DNA of 64,000 nucleotides from Azospirillum sp. TSO22-1 (GCF_003116015.1 NZ_LGQZ01000077.1:1-64000), one strand, 5' to 3'. Counted from the stretch's first letter, positions 1-9,268 are shown. Notes: generated from the letters alone by a model not told the origin. Translations and numbers: made by a program.

Positions 1-191
1 ACAACACCGTCGGCTTCAACGACGACACCCGCGCCTTCTGCTCGATCCCGGCCCGCCACGACGTGGCGCGGCGCATCGACTGTGCCTTCCTGGCCCGTCT
101 GGTCGCCGAGCACCGCCTGGACGAGGACGAGGCCGCGGAGCTCGCGGTCGACCTCGCCTACACCCTGGCCAAGAAGGCGTACAAGCTGTGA
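1..191 (+). CDS. uxaC: Glucuronate isomerase, C-terminal end (partial)
   Basis: Only the last 62 codons are present; the gene begins before the window. The tail contains GFNDDTRAFCSIPARHDVAR followed by RIDCAFLARLVAEHRL, which I recognise as the C-terminus of UxaC, the cytoplasmic isomerase that turns D-glucuronate into D-fructuronate and D-galacturonate into D-tagaturonate. Its TGA overlaps the GTG start of the next gene, a mannonate oxidoreductase, so the two are translationally coupled and act in consecutive steps. The family call rests on a short piece and on this neighbour. Confidence 0.75.
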   Translation, partial: NTVGFNDDTRAFCSIPARHDVARRIDCAFLARLVAEHRLDEDEAAELAVDLAYTLAKKAYKL

Positions 192-1672
192 CCCGCCTGC
201 ATCCCGAGGGACTGTCCACCCTGCCCGCCGACGTCGCCCGCCCCGGCTACGACCGCGCGGCTCTGACCACCGGCATCGTCCACCTGGGCATCGGCGCCTT
301 CCACCGCGCGCACCAGGCGGTCTACACCGAGAACGCGCTGACCCGAAGTTTCGGCCCCTGGGGCATCTGCGGCGTCAGCCTGCGCAGCCCCGACACCCGC
401 GACGCGCTGGCGCCGCAGGGCGGGCTCTACACCGTCGCGGTGCGCGACGCCGGGGGCGCCCACCTGCGCGTCGTCGGCGCGATCACCGAGGCGCTGGTGG
501 CGCCCGAGGATCCCGAGGCGGTGCTGGAGCGGCTGACCCGCCCCGCCGTCCGCGTCGTCACGCTGACCGTCACCGAGAAGGGCTACTGCCACGACCCGGC
601 GACCGGCGCCCTCAACGAGGACCACCCGGGCATCCGCCACGACCTGGAGACTCCACAGCGGCCGGAGACCGCGGCGGGCTTCCTGGTGGAGGCGCTGGAC
701 CGCCGCCGCAAGGCCGGCGTGCCTCCCTTCACCGTGCTGTCCTGCGACAACCTGCCGAGCAACGGCGACACCCTGGCCGGCATCCTGCGCCGCTTCGCCG
801 CGCTGCGCGACCCGGAGTTCGGGCGGTGGGTGGCCGATAATGTCGCCTGCCCGAACAGCATGGTCGACCGCATCGTCCCGGCCACCACCGAGGACGACCG
901 TGCCGCCGTCACCCGCGCCCTCGGCTGCGAGGACGCGTGGCCGGTGATGACCGAGCCCTTCTCGCAATGGGTCATCGAGGACCGTTTCCCCGCCGGCCGG
1001 CCGGCGTGGGAGCTGGAGGGCGCCGAGCTGGTCGCCGACGTCCACCCCTACGAGACGATGAAGCTGCGCCTGCTGAACGGCAGCCACTCGACGCTGGCCT
1101 ACCTCGGCTACCTCGCCGGCTACCAGACGGTGTCCGACGCCATCGCCGACCCGGCCTACGCCCGCCTGATCCGCGGCCTGATGGACGAGGAGGTGACGCC
1201 GACCCTCAAGGTCCCGCCCGGCGCCGACCTCGGGCGCTACAAGGCGGCGCTGCTGGAGCGCTTCGCCAACCCGGCGCTGAAGCACCGCACCTGGCAGATC
1301 GCCATGGACGGCTCGCAGAAGCTGCCGCCGCGCCTGCTCGCCCCGATCCGCGAGCGTCTGGCCATCGGCGCCCCCATCGACCGCATGGCGCTGAGCGTCG
1401 CCGCCTGGATGCGCTACGTCGCCGGCCGCGACGAGCAGGACCAGCCCATCGACGTCCGCGACCCGCTGGCCGGGCGCCTCGCCGCCGTCACCGCGCCGGC
1501 GGGGATGGACGCGGAATCGCTCGCCCCCGCCCTGCTGTCGGTGCGCGAGGTGTTCGGCGACGACCTGCCGCAGAACGAAATCTTCCGCGCCGCCGTCACC
1601 GCCGCCCTGGGCCGCCTGTTGAAGGACGGTGCCCGCCGCACCGTGGAGGCCCTATCGGGAGCAAAATCATGA
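188..1672 (+). CDS. uxuB: Fructuronate reductase / mannitol dehydrogenase family oxidoreductase
   Basis: A 494-residue NAD-dependent polyol dehydrogenase. The N-terminal nucleotide-binding segment reads GIVHLGIGAFHRAHQAVYTE (about 29-48). The C-terminal catalytic domain has the family pattern K292-x4-N297-x2-H300 (KLRLLNGSH). In hexuronate breakdown UxuB reduces D-fructuronate to D-mannonate. The start is GTG, overlapping the uxaC stop; the stop overlaps the ATG of uxaA in an ATGA. The neighbours favour UxuB over mannitol dehydrogenase. No separate tagaturonate reductase is visible here, so this enzyme might accept both ketouronates; that is inference. Confidence 0.87.
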   Translation: MTRLHPEGLSTLPADVARPGYDRAALTTGIVHLGIGAFHRAHQAVYTENALTRSFGPWGICGVSLRSPDTRDALAPQGGLYTVAVRDAGGAHLRVVGAITEALVAPEDPEAVLERLTRPAVRVVTLTVTEKGYCHDPATGALNEDHPGIRHDLETPQRPETAAGFLVEALDRRRKAGVPPFTVLSCDNLPSNGDTLAGILRRFAALRDPEFGRWVADNVACPNSMVDRIVPATTEDDRAAVTRALGCEDAWPVMTEPFSQWVIEDRFPAGRPAWELEGAELVADVHPYETMKLRLLNGSHSTLAYLGYLAGYQTVSDAIADPAYARLIRGLMDEEVTPTLKVPPGADLGRYKAALLERFANPALKHRTWQIAMDGSQKLPPRLLAPIRERLAIGAPIDRMALSVAAWMRYVAGRDEQDQPIDVRDPLAGRLAAVTAPAGMDAESLAPALLSVREVFGDDLPQNEIFRAAVTAALGRLLKDGARRTVEALSGAKS

Positions 1673-3204
1673 GCACCGTCGCCGCCCTCTCCCCGGTCAT
1701 CCGCCTCAACCCCGCCGACAACGTGGTGATCGCCCGCGCCGAGCTGCCGGCCGGCACCGCCCTGCCCGGCGAGGGCATCACCACCCGCGACGCCATCCCG
1801 GCCGGCCACAAGGTGTCCACCGCGGCAATCCGCGCCAGCGAGCCGGTGCGCCGCTACAACCAGATCATCGGCTTCGCCACCGAGGACATCGGCCCGGGCG
1901 AGCACGTGCACGTCCAGAACCTCGGCCTGCACGCGTTCGAGCGCGACTACGCCTTCGGCGCCGACGCCCACCCGACCCCCTTTGTGCCGGAGGAGGGGCG
2001 CGCCACCTTCCGGGGTTTCGTCCGCCCCGACGGGCGGGTCGGCACGCGCAACTTCATCGGCGTGCTGACCAGCGTGAACTGCTCGGCCACCGTCGCCCGC
2101 ATGATCGCCCAGACGGCGGAGCGCGAGCTGTTGCCGCACTTCCCCAACGTCGACGGCGTGGTGGCGCTGACGCACGGCACCGGCTGCGGCATGGCCGGCA
2201 GCGGCGAAGGCTACGACATCCTGCAGCGCACGCTGTGGGGCTATGCCCGCAACCCGAACTTCGCCGGCGTGCTGATGGTCGGCCTCGGCTGCGAGGTCAA
2301 CCAGATCGACTTCCTGCTCGACGCCTACGGCATCACGCCGGGGCCGCTGTTCCAGGTGATGAAGATCCAGGACAGCGGCGGCACCCGCACCACCGCCCAG
2401 GCCGGCGTCGCGATGGTCCGCGAGATGCTGCCGCACGCCGACAAGGCGCGCCGCACCACGGTGCCGGCCAGCGGCTTGGTGGTCGGGCTGCAGTGCGGCG
2501 GCTCCGACGGCTATTCCGGCGTCACCGCCAACCCGGCGCTGGGCGCCGCGGCCGACCTACTGGTGTGCAACGGCGGCACCGCCATCCTGTCCGAGACGCC
2601 GGAGGTCTACGGCGCCGAGCACCTGCTGACCCGCCGCGCCGTCAGCCGCGCCGTCGGCGAGAAGCTGGTCGACCGCATCCGCTGGTGGGAGGAGTACACC
2701 GAGCGCCAGGGCGGCGAGATGAACAACAACCCCTCGCCCGGCAACAAGAAGGGCGGCCTGACCACCATCCTGGAGAAGTCGCTGGGCGCCGTCGCCAAGG
2801 GCGGCACGACGAACCTCGTCGATGTCTACAAGTATGCCGAACCGGTGACCGCCAAGGGCTTCGTGTTCATGGACACGCCGGGCTACGACCCGGTGTCGGC
2901 GACCGGGCAGATCGCCGGCGGGGCGAACCTGGTGTGCTTCACCACCGGCCGCGGCTCGGTCTCCGGCTTCAAGCCGGCGCCGTGCCTGAAGCTGTCCACC
3001 AACACCGAGATGTACCGCCGCCTCAGCGAGGACATGGACATCGACTGCGGCCCGATCATCACCGGCGAGGCGGACATCGAGACGATGGGCCGGCGCATCT
3101 TCCAGCTGATGCTCGACACCGCGTCGGGCAAGCAGACCAAGAGCGAGGCGCTGGGCTTCGGCGACAACGAGTTCGTGCCCTGGCAGCTCGGCGCGGTGAT
3201 GTAG
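1669..3204 (+). CDS. uxaA: Altronate dehydratase
   Basis: A 511-residue UxaA-type dehydratase that removes water from D-altronate to give 2-keto-3-deoxygluconate. An N-terminal SAF-like domain (about 10-95) precedes the core. Visible core motifs are RPDGRVGTRNF, LTHGTGCGMAG, VGLQCGGSDGYSG, NNNPSPGNKKGGL and the Cys- and Gly-rich FTTGRGSVSGF region, all typical of the family. The start is fixed by a 4-nt ATGA overlap with uxuB. Length matches the usual about 495-510 residues. Together with uxaC and uxuB it forms one transcription unit. Confidence 0.92.
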   Translation: MSTVAALSPVIRLNPADNVVIARAELPAGTALPGEGITTRDAIPAGHKVSTAAIRASEPVRRYNQIIGFATEDIGPGEHVHVQNLGLHAFERDYAFGADAHPTPFVPEEGRATFRGFVRPDGRVGTRNFIGVLTSVNCSATVARMIAQTAERELLPHFPNVDGVVALTHGTGCGMAGSGEGYDILQRTLWGYARNPNFAGVLMVGLGCEVNQIDFLLDAYGITPGPLFQVMKIQDSGGTRTTAQAGVAMVREMLPHADKARRTTVPASGLVVGLQCGGSDGYSGVTANPALGAAADLLVCNGGTAILSETPEVYGAEHLLTRRAVSRAVGEKLVDRIRWWEEYTERQGGEMNNNPSPGNKKGGLTTILEKSLGAVAKGGTTNLVDVYKYAEPVTAKGFVFMDTPGYDPVSATGQIAGGANLVCFTTGRGSVSGFKPAPCLKLSTNTEMYRRLSEDMDIDCGPIITGEADIETMGRRIFQLMLDTASGKQTKSEALGFGDNEFVPWQLGAVM

Positions 3205-3207
3205 GGC

Positions 3208-4122
3208 TTATGCCCCCACCCGCACCCGCCTCTGCTCCCGGTACACGATGTACACCCCGCTGGCGACGATCATCAGCGCGCCGGCGATGGTCGTCGCGGC
3301 GGGCACCTCGCCGAACAGGACGACGGCGCACAGCGCCGCCCACACCAGCGTCGTGTAGTTGAACGGCGCCACCGTCGCCGCGGGTGCTGCGGTGAAGGCG
3401 CGGATCATGCAGAAGTGGCTGAACGCCCCGAGGCTGCCCAGCAGCGCCATCAGCGCCGCCGACACGAGGTCCGGCGTCACCCACACGAACGGCAGCGCGG
3501 CCGAGCACACCAGCGTGCCGACCGAGCTGGTGTAGAAGAAGGTCGTCATCGTCGGGTCGCTGGCCTGCAGCTGGCGCGTGACGATCTGATAGAAGGCGTA
3601 GGCCGTCGCCGAGGCCAGCGGCAGCAGCACCGCCCATTGGAACATGCCGCTCGCCGGCCCGACGATCAGCATGGCGCCGGCGAACCCCGCCGCCACCGCC
3701 ATGCCGCGCCGCCAGCCCACCTTCTCGCCCAGCATGGGGATGGAGAGCAGCGTCACCAGAACCGGCGTGACGTTGACGATGGCCGCCAGATCGACGAAGG
3801 GCAGGATGCCCAGCGCCGTCGTCGACAGCAGCGTGACCGACAGCAGCAGGCCCGACCGCACGAGCTGCAAGCCCGGCCGTGCCGACACCATCAGCCGCGG
3901 CGAGCGCAGGCCGAGCAGCACCGCCGCGATGGCGAAGTGCACGGCGAAGCGCGCCCACGCCACCTCGGCCACCGGGAAGCTCTTCACCAGGACGCGGGCC
4001 ACCGCGTCCTGGGTGACGAACAGCAGGGTGGCGAACACCATCCAGGCGATGCCGGCCCGCGCCGACCGCCGCGCCTCCGCGGCCGCGACGGCCGAAGGCA
4101 TCACTCGTTCCAGGGAGTCCAT
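3208..4122 (-). CDS. EamA/DMT-family transporter
   Basis: A 304-residue polytopic inner-membrane protein with about ten hydrophobic helices arranged as two EamA repeats (roughly 25-155 and 165-295). The second repeat includes FNYTTLVWAALCAVVLFGEVP and ends with a positively charged tail. DMT proteins usually export small metabolites; no substrate can be read from the sequence. It converges on uxaA with three bases between the stops. The start is the ATG at 4122; an internal Met at codon 8 is an alternative because neither has a strong Shine-Dalgarno sequence. No regulator is adjacent. Confidence 0.85.
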   Translation of the reverse strand: MDSLERVMPSAVAAAEARRSARAGIAWMVFATLLFVTQDAVARVLVKSFPVAEVAWARFAVHFAIAAVLLGLRSPRLMVSARPGLQLVRSGLLLSVTLLSTTALGILPFVDLAAIVNVTPVLVTLLSIPMLGEKVGWRRGMAVAAGFAGAMLIVGPASGMFQWAVLLPLASATAYAFYQIVTRQLQASDPTMTTFFYTSSVGTLVCSAALPFVWVTPDLVSAALMALLGSLGAFSHFCMIRAFTAAPAATVAPFNYTTLVWAALCAVVLFGEVPAATTIAGALMIVASGVYIVYREQRRVRVGA

Positions 4123-4264
4123 TGTACCGATGTTCCGCGGCGTGCGCCGTCCGATATATCAGTTGGACAGCGTACCGGGTGATTCGCCCACCCAACAACC
4201 CCCGGCATCGGGACGCTGCATCGCGGAACGGTCATGGCCCCGTCCGGAGTCAGGGATCTCGGAG

Positions 4265-4984
4265 TCAGGGCTCGTCGATGCGCCACTCCACCAGGGCGGC
4301 GATGGCGGCCAGCCGCCGCTCGGCCAGCCAGACCGCCGACAGCAGGTCGGCGGCCACCACGCAGAACGCCAGGATGGTGACCGACCCGGTCAGCAGCGGC
4401 ACCGTCACCCCGGCGATGGCGATCACCAGCGCGACGACGATGGCGTCCGCCGCGGCGCCGTGCGCGAAGGTGGCGACGGCCACCGCCGACGGCCGCCAGG
4501 AGCGCGGGCGCAGCGTGAAGGGAAAGCCCTGCGCGGCGCGCATCAGCTCGCCCAGGAACTCCACCGCCTCGGCGGCGCGCACCGAGACGCGGCCCTGCCG
4601 CTGCGTGCGCCGGCGCAAATCGTTGTTGATGGCGTCGGCGACAGGCTGGAGCCGCCCGCCGATCTCCCGCCGTGCGGCGGCCAGCGCGCGGTCCGGCGCG
4701 TTGGCGCGGCTGCGCGGCCACAGCCGGTAGGCGATGTGCCAGAACAGCTTGAGCCCCAGCGACAGCCCGATCGGGAACCACAGCCAGTCCACCGGCACCA
4801 CCGCCTCGAACGCGACGGCGAGGCCGATCATCAGGAAGACCAGCCACGTCGCCGCCATGCCGAGATACGCGGTGCGGCGCTGCTGGCGCGCCAGCCGCTC
4901 GCGCAGCTGGCGCTGGCCGCTGGTCGCCGCCGCGTGGCGGACGTCGTCCCATGGACCCGCATGGGTGCCGGCCGGACCCTGCAT
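4265..4984 (-). CDS. Membrane protein of unknown function
   Basis: I do not recognise this protein. As started here it has 239 residues. It has two hydrophobic hairpins: about 38-80 (AATWLVFLMIGLAVAFEAVV and a second helix) and about 170-215 (ADAIVVALVIAIAGVTVPLL and a second helix), separated by a basic soluble stretch containing NNDLRRRTQRQGR. The reading frame is open to 5047, but the Met at 4984 has a purine-rich GAGGCGG close upstream and the extra N-terminus is low-complexity. It stands alone between the EamA transporter and the tartrate dehydratase. Confidence 0.65.
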   Translation of the reverse strand: MQGPAGTHAGPWDDVRHAAATSGQRQLRERLARQQRRTAYLGMAATWLVFLMIGLAVAFEAVVPVDWLWFPIGLSLGLKLFWHIAYRLWPRSRANAPDRALAAARREIGGRLQPVADAINNDLRRRTQRQGRVSVRAAEAVEFLGELMRAAQGFPFTLRPRSWRPSAVAVATFAHGAAADAIVVALVIAIAGVTVPLLTGSVTILAFCVVAADLLSAVWLAERRLAAIAALVEWRIDEP

Positions 4985-5083
4985 CGCACCGCCTCGGCGC
5001 CGTTGGTGACCCGCCCATGAAACGCCCGCCGCGGGCGCGAGGTCCATGGCAACTCGGGGCCACCCCGTTCGGCGGGGTAGGCG

Positions 5084-6253
5084 TCACTCCATCAATTCAC
5101 GCGTCAGCAGCGCGTGCAGTTCGCCCTTCGCCTCGAAGCCGATGCCCGGCACGTCCGGCAGGCGGACCCAGCTGTCCTCCACCGCGATGCCGTCGGCGAA
5201 GCCGCCGAACGGCTTGAAGACGTCGGGGTAGGACTCGTTGCCGCCCAGGTGCAGGCCGGCGGCGATGTTCAGCGACATCTGGTGGCCGCCGTGCGGCACC
5301 ACGCGCCGGCTCGACCAGCCGTTCTCCTCCAGCACCTTGAGCGTGCGCATGTACTCGACCAGCCCATAGCTCAGCGCGCAGTCGAACTGCATGAAGTCCT
5401 GGTCCTGCCGCATGCCGCCGTAGCGCACGAGGTTGCGCGCGTCCTGGTGCGAGAACAGGTTCTCGCCGGTGGCCAACGGGTTGCCGTAGGCCTCGGCCAG
5501 CTCGTTCTGGATGACGTAGTCCAGGGGATCGCCCGCCTCCTCGTACCAGAACAGGTCGTAGCGCTCCATCGCCTCGGCGTAGTCCAGCGCGGTGTTCAGG
5601 TCGAAACGGCCGTTGGCGTCGACGCACAGGTTGCGCCCCTCGCCGACCACGTCGATGACCGCCTCGATACGCTCCAGGTCCTCGGCCAGCGAGGCGCCGC
5701 CGATCTTGATCTTGACCACCTTGTAGCCGCGGTCGCGGTAGCTCTTCATCTCGTCCTTGAGCTTGTCCACGCCCTTGCCCGGGTAGTAGTAGCCGCCCGC
5801 CGCGTAGACCCACACCTTGTCGTCGGCCTGCCCGCCGCGGTAGCGGTCGGCGAGCAGGCGGTAGAGCGGCTTGCCCTCGATCTTCGCCACCGCGTCCCAC
5901 ACCGCCATGTCGATGGTGCCGACGGCGACCGAGCGCTCGCCGTGTCCGCCCGGCTTCTCGTTGATCATCATGCGGTCCCAGATCCTGAAGGGATCCAGGG
6001 TGCCGTTGGCCTCGTCGATCAGGCTGTCGGGCCTGGCCTCCATCAGGCGCGGGATGAAGCGCTCGCGCATCAGGCTGCCCTGGCCGTAGCGGCCGTTGGA
6101 GTTGAAGCCGTAGCCGACCACCGGCCTGCCGTCGCGGATCACGTCGGTGACCACGGCCACCACCGAGCAGGTCATCTTGGAGAAGTCGATGTAGGCGTTG
6201 GCGATGTCCGAGGCGATGGACACGGTCTTCTCACGGATCTCGACGATGCGCAT
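5084..6253 (-). CDS. tarD: D(-)-tartrate dehydratase, enolase superfamily
   Basis: A 389-residue mandelate-racemase-type enolase. Active-site residues line up with the characterised Bradyrhizobium TarD as I remember it: the KIK lysines at 181/183, metal ligands D212 (VDANG), E238/E239 (WYEE) and E264 (ATGEN), and H321 (VPHGGHQ). The N-terminal NAYIDFSKMT and GYGFNSNGRYGQG segments also match that subfamily. TarD dehydrates D-tartrate to oxaloacetate. A GGGAGG Shine-Dalgarno lies before the ATG. It diverges from a LysR gene across 111 bp holding a perfect palindrome. A related aldarate dehydratase specificity is possible. Confidence 0.85.
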   Translation of the reverse strand: MRIVEIREKTVSIASDIANAYIDFSKMTCSVVAVVTDVIRDGRPVVGYGFNSNGRYGQGSLMRERFIPRLMEARPDSLIDEANGTLDPFRIWDRMMINEKPGGHGERSVAVGTIDMAVWDAVAKIEGKPLYRLLADRYRGGQADDKVWVYAAGGYYYPGKGVDKLKDEMKSYRDRGYKVVKIKIGGASLAEDLERIEAVIDVVGEGRNLCVDANGRFDLNTALDYAEAMERYDLFWYEEAGDPLDYVIQNELAEAYGNPLATGENLFSHQDARNLVRYGGMRQDQDFMQFDCALSYGLVEYMRTLKVLEENGWSSRRVVPHGGHQMSLNIAAGLHLGGNESYPDVFKPFGGFADGIAVEDSWVRLPDVPGIGFEAKGELHALLTRELME

Positions 6254-6321
6254 GGGGGCTTCCTCCCGTTGGTGCGCGCAATGGGGAGATGGAGTGTGGC
6301 GGTGGACGGACAACCGCGCGA

Positions 6322-6336
6322 ATGCCAAGTTGGCAT
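6322..6336. promoter_or_regulatory. Perfect 7+1+7 palindrome, candidate LysR operator
   Basis: ATGCCAA-G-TTGGCAT is a perfect inverted repeat in the short space between tarD and the divergent LysR gene. It lies 69 bp from the tarD start and 28 bp from the regulator start, where a LysR protein would control both promoters. The assignment to this regulator is inference from position. Confidence 0.6.
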
Positions 6337-6364
6337 CGCTCAATGCGGGAACGGCATCACTTCC

Positions 6365-7240
6365 GTGGACATCACCTGGCTCGACGATTTCCTGGCGCTG
6401 GCCGAGTGCGGCAGCTTCTCGCGCGCCGCCGAGGCGCGGCACCTGACGCAGCCGGCCTTCAGCCGCCGCATCCGCGCGCTGGAGGACTGGGTCGGCGCGC
6501 CGCTGTTCGACCGCGCCGTCCAGCCGGTGGCGCTCACGCAAGCCGGCGTCCGCTTCCGCCCCGCCGCCGACGAGACGCTGCGCCGCCTGCACCAGGGCCG
6601 CGACGAAGCCCGCCACGCCATGGACGCCGCGGCGACGACGCTGCGCTTCGCCGCCACGCACTCGCTGTCGCTGACCTTCTTCCCGGAATGGCTGCGCGCG
6701 CTGGAGGCGCAGGCGCGGGTCGGCGCGGTCCGGCTGGATTCCGACACCACGGCGGCGTGCGAGCAGCTCCTGCTGTCCGGGCAGAGCCAGTTCATGCTCT
6801 GCCACCAGCACCCGGCGGCGCCCGGCCGGCTGGACGCCCGGCAGTTCCGCTCGGTCCGCGTCGGCGAGGATGTGCTGGTGCCGGTGACGGCGCCGGACGC
6901 CGGCTTCCGCCTGCCCGGCCGGCCCGGGGCGCCGCTGCCCTACCTCGCCTACGCCGAGGGCTCGGCGCTTGGCCGCGCCGTGGACGTGGCGCTGGCGGCG
7001 CGCGCGGCGTGGCTGACCCCGGTGTTCATGGCCCGCCAGGCGGTCCTGCTGCGCGGCATGGCGCAGGAGGGCCGCGGCGTGGCGTGGCTGCCGCGCACGC
7101 TGGTCCGCGACGACCTGGAGCGCGGAACCCTGGCCGCGGCCGGCGGCGAGGAGTGGACCGTCGCCATCGAGGTCCACCTGTTCCGCCCCCGCAGCCGCAT
7201 GAGCCCGGCCGCCGAGGCGTTCTGGAAACTCGTGGCATGA
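6365..7240 (+). CDS. LysR-family transcriptional regulator of the tartrate locus
   Basis: A 291-residue regulator with an N-terminal winged helix-turn-helix (about 3-62; DFLALAECGSFSRAAEARHL, then TQPAFSRRIRALE) and a C-terminal effector domain. I chose GTG at 6365 because the LysR fold starts at once (DITWLDDFL); no closer ATG exists in frame. It is divergent from tarD, and its stop overlaps the start of the TauE/SafE permease, so regulator and permease are co-transcribed. A role in sensing tartrate or a product follows from context only. Confidence 0.85.
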   Translation: MDITWLDDFLALAECGSFSRAAEARHLTQPAFSRRIRALEDWVGAPLFDRAVQPVALTQAGVRFRPAADETLRRLHQGRDEARHAMDAAATTLRFAATHSLSLTFFPEWLRALEAQARVGAVRLDSDTTAACEQLLLSGQSQFMLCHQHPAAPGRLDARQFRSVRVGEDVLVPVTAPDAGFRLPGRPGAPLPYLAYAEGSALGRAVDVALAARAAWLTPVFMARQAVLLRGMAQEGRGVAWLPRTLVRDDLERGTLAAAGGEEWTVAIEVHLFRPRSRMSPAAEAFWKLVA

Positions 7241-7986
7241 TGGGCTTCGGGTGGCCGCTGATCGCCTGGGCGCTGGCGGTGTTCACGCTGGCCGGCGTGG
7301 TCAAGGGGGCGGCCGGCTTCGGCTTCCCGATGGTGTCGGTGCCGCTGCTGGCGCAGGTGATGCCGGTGCCGCAGGCCATCGCCTGGGCGCTGGTGCCGAC
7401 CTTCGCCGCCAATCTCGTGCAGATGGTCGAGACGCGGGCGCACGCCGCGGTCGTCCGCTCCATCTGGCCGCTGCTGGCGGCGCTCTACCCGGTGATGCTG
7501 GCCACCGTGCGGCTGATGCCGTCCATGGACCCGAAGGCGCTCTACCTGATGGTCGGCGTGATGATCGAGGTGGTGGCGCTGATGCAGCTGACGGGCCGCA
7601 TCCCGCGGGTCGAGGGCCGCATGCGGCTGCCGCTGCTGCTGGCCGCCGGGGCGATAACCGGCGTGCTGGGCGGCATGACCTCGTTCTACGGCTTCCCGGC
7701 GCTGCAGGCCTTCCTGGCCATCGGGCTGGGCGCGCACGCCTTCGTCTTCGCCGCCAGCGTGATGTTCCTCGTCGGCACGCTGGTGCTGGGGGCGGGGCTG
7801 TCGACGCTGGGCATCCTCGGGCTCGACGACCTGCTGGTCTCGGCGCTCGGCCTGCCGGCCGTGGCGCTGGGCCTCGCCATCGGACAGCGCATCCGCCACC
7901 GCGCCTCGCCCGCGCTGTTCCGCAACCTCGTGCTGGCGACGCTGTTCGTCATGGGGATCAGCATGATCGCCAAGGGGCTTGCCTGA
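7237..7986 (+). CDS. TauE/SafE-family membrane permease
   Basis: A 249-residue protein with about eight hydrophobic helices. The signature AGVVKGAAGFGFPMVSVPLL near the N-terminus and GAITGVLGGMTSFYGFPAL in the middle are the two pseudo-symmetric TauE/SafE repeats. Family members move sulfur-containing or other organic anions across the inner membrane. Its ATG overlaps the stop of the LysR gene, so tartrate or a related organic acid is a reasonable substrate guess, not shown by the sequence. Two Met codons are adjacent; the first gives the ATGA overlap. Confidence 0.85.
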   Translation: MMGFGWPLIAWALAVFTLAGVVKGAAGFGFPMVSVPLLAQVMPVPQAIAWALVPTFAANLVQMVETRAHAAVVRSIWPLLAALYPVMLATVRLMPSMDPKALYLMVGVMIEVVALMQLTGRIPRVEGRMRLPLLLAAGAITGVLGGMTSFYGFPALQAFLAIGLGAHAFVFAASVMFLVGTLVLGAGLSTLGILGLDDLLVSALGLPAVALGLAIGQRIRHRASPALFRNLVLATLFVMGISMIAKGLA

Positions 7987-8009
7987 GCGAACGCCGGTAA
8001 AATTGGTCA

Positions 8010-8052
8010 GGCCACTTGGCCCCTTGACAGGATTATGTTTGGCACACTAACA
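8010..8052 (+). promoter_or_regulatory. Candidate promoter with upstream inverted repeat for the ABC operon
   Basis: A TTGACA at 8024-8029 is followed 17 bases later by a weak -10 (CTAACA, 8047-8052). Directly upstream, GGCCA-CT-TGGCC (8010-8021) is a perfect 5-bp-arm inverted repeat that could be an operator, for example for the GntR regulator encoded in the same operon. The -35 match is exact; the -10 is poor. Confidence 0.45.
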
Positions 8053-8083
8053 TTCCCGCAACGAAATCATGGGGAGGACGGCC

Positions 8084-9268
8084 ATGCTCACGGGCAAGGG
8101 ACGGCGTATGGTGTTGGCGGGTCTGATGTCGGCGGGCGTGCTGGCGGCGATGCCGGCGGGTGCGCAGGTTCCCGCCTTTCCCAAGGACCCGGTGACGATC
8201 AACGTCATCGACGTCGCCGGCAATCTGGCGCTGACGCAGAAGGCCATCGAGAACTACCGCAAGGCCAACCCGAACCGGGTCGCCCGCTTCACCTTCACCA
8301 AGGCACCGGCGCCCGAGCTGGCCGGCAAGGTCAAGGCGCAGCAGAACGCCGGCCGGGTCGACATCGACCTCGTGCTGACCGGCACCGACGGGCTGGCGGC
8401 GGGCATCGAGCAGGGGCTGTGGCAGCCGCTGCTGCCGGCCTACGCCGGGAAGTTCCCGAACCTGGAGGCCGGCTACCTGCCGGCGGCGGCGAAGATGCAG
8501 ACGCTGGCGTCCAACCAGGGCATCGTCGTCACCTACTACCCCTCCGGCCCGCTGCTGGAGTACGCGCCGGAGCGCGTCAAGAATCCGCCCAAGTCCGCCG
8601 ACGAGCTGCTGGCGTACTGCAAGGCCAACCCCGGCAAGTTCATGTACGCCCGCCCGGCCAATTCCGGCCCCGGCCGCACCTTCCTGATGGGCCTGCCCTA
8701 CCTGCTGGGCGACAAGGACCCGAAGGACCCGGTGCAGGGGTGGGAGAAGACCTGGGCCTACCTGAAGGAGCTGAACTCCTGCATCGAGTACTACCCGTCC
8801 GGCACCACCGCGACCATGAAGGAGCTGGGCGAGGGCTCGCGCGACATCGTCGCTTCGACCACCGGCTGGGACATCAACCCGCGCGTGCTCGGCACCGTGC
8901 CGAAGTCGGCGCAGGTGACGACGCTGAAGGGGTTCCATTGGGTGGCCGACGCCCACTACATGGTGGTGCCGAAGGGGCTGGCGCCGGAGCGGCTGGCGGT
9001 CGTGCTCGACCTCATGGCGTTCCTGCTGAAGCCCGAGCAGCAGGCCTACGCCTACGACGAGGGCTACTTCTACCCCGGCCCGGCGGTGAAGGACGTGACG
9101 CTCGCCATGGCCCCGGCCGAGAGTCAGGCCGCCATCAAGGAGTACGGCCGGCCCGAGTACGAGCAGCTGATCGCCGACAACCCGATCGAGCTGCCGCTCG
9201 ACGCCAAGGGGCTGGTCGACGCCTTCCGCCTCTGGGACGAGCGCGTCGGCGCGGCGAAGACGAAGTAG
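8084..9268 (+). CDS. ABC transporter periplasmic substrate-binding protein
   Basis: A 394-residue extracellular solute-binding protein (iron/polyamine/sugar-type fold). It has a signal peptide of about 32 residues: basic start MLTGKGRRM, hydrophobic core VLAGLMSAGVLAAM, then AGAQ as the likely signal peptidase I site. The mature part begins with the first lobe (VTINVIDVAGN). A GGGGAGG sits six bases before the ATG at 8084, so I prefer it to the ATG at 8069. ATPase, two permeases, a GntR regulator and uxuA follow, suggesting uptake of a uronate, aldonate or oligouronide. Confidence 0.87.
   Translation: MLTGKGRRMVLAGLMSAGVLAAMPAGAQVPAFPKDPVTINVIDVAGNLALTQKAIENYRKANPNRVARFTFTKAPAPELAGKVKAQQNAGRVDIDLVLTGTDGLAAGIEQGLWQPLLPAYAGKFPNLEAGYLPAAAKMQTLASNQGIVVTYYPSGPLLEYAPERVKNPPKSADELLAYCKANPGKFMYARPANSGPGRTFLMGLPYLLGDKDPKDPVQGWEKTWAYLKELNSCIEYYPSGTTATMKELGEGSRDIVASTTGWDINPRVLGTVPKSAQVTTLKGFHWVADAHYMVVPKGLAPERLAVVLDLMAFLLKPEQQAYAYDEGYFYPGPAVKDVTLAMAPAESQAAIKEYGRPEYEQLIADNPIELPLDAKGLVDAFRLWDERVGAAKTK

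Noticed and set aside
158-1285. Long minus-strand frame opposite uxuB
   Set aside because: His/Gln/Val-rich shadow typical of antisense frames in very GC-rich genes; uxuB has clear motifs.
5114-6360. Upstream extension of the LysR frame across tarD
   Set aside because: The extension is antisense to tarD; the LysR fold starts at 6365.
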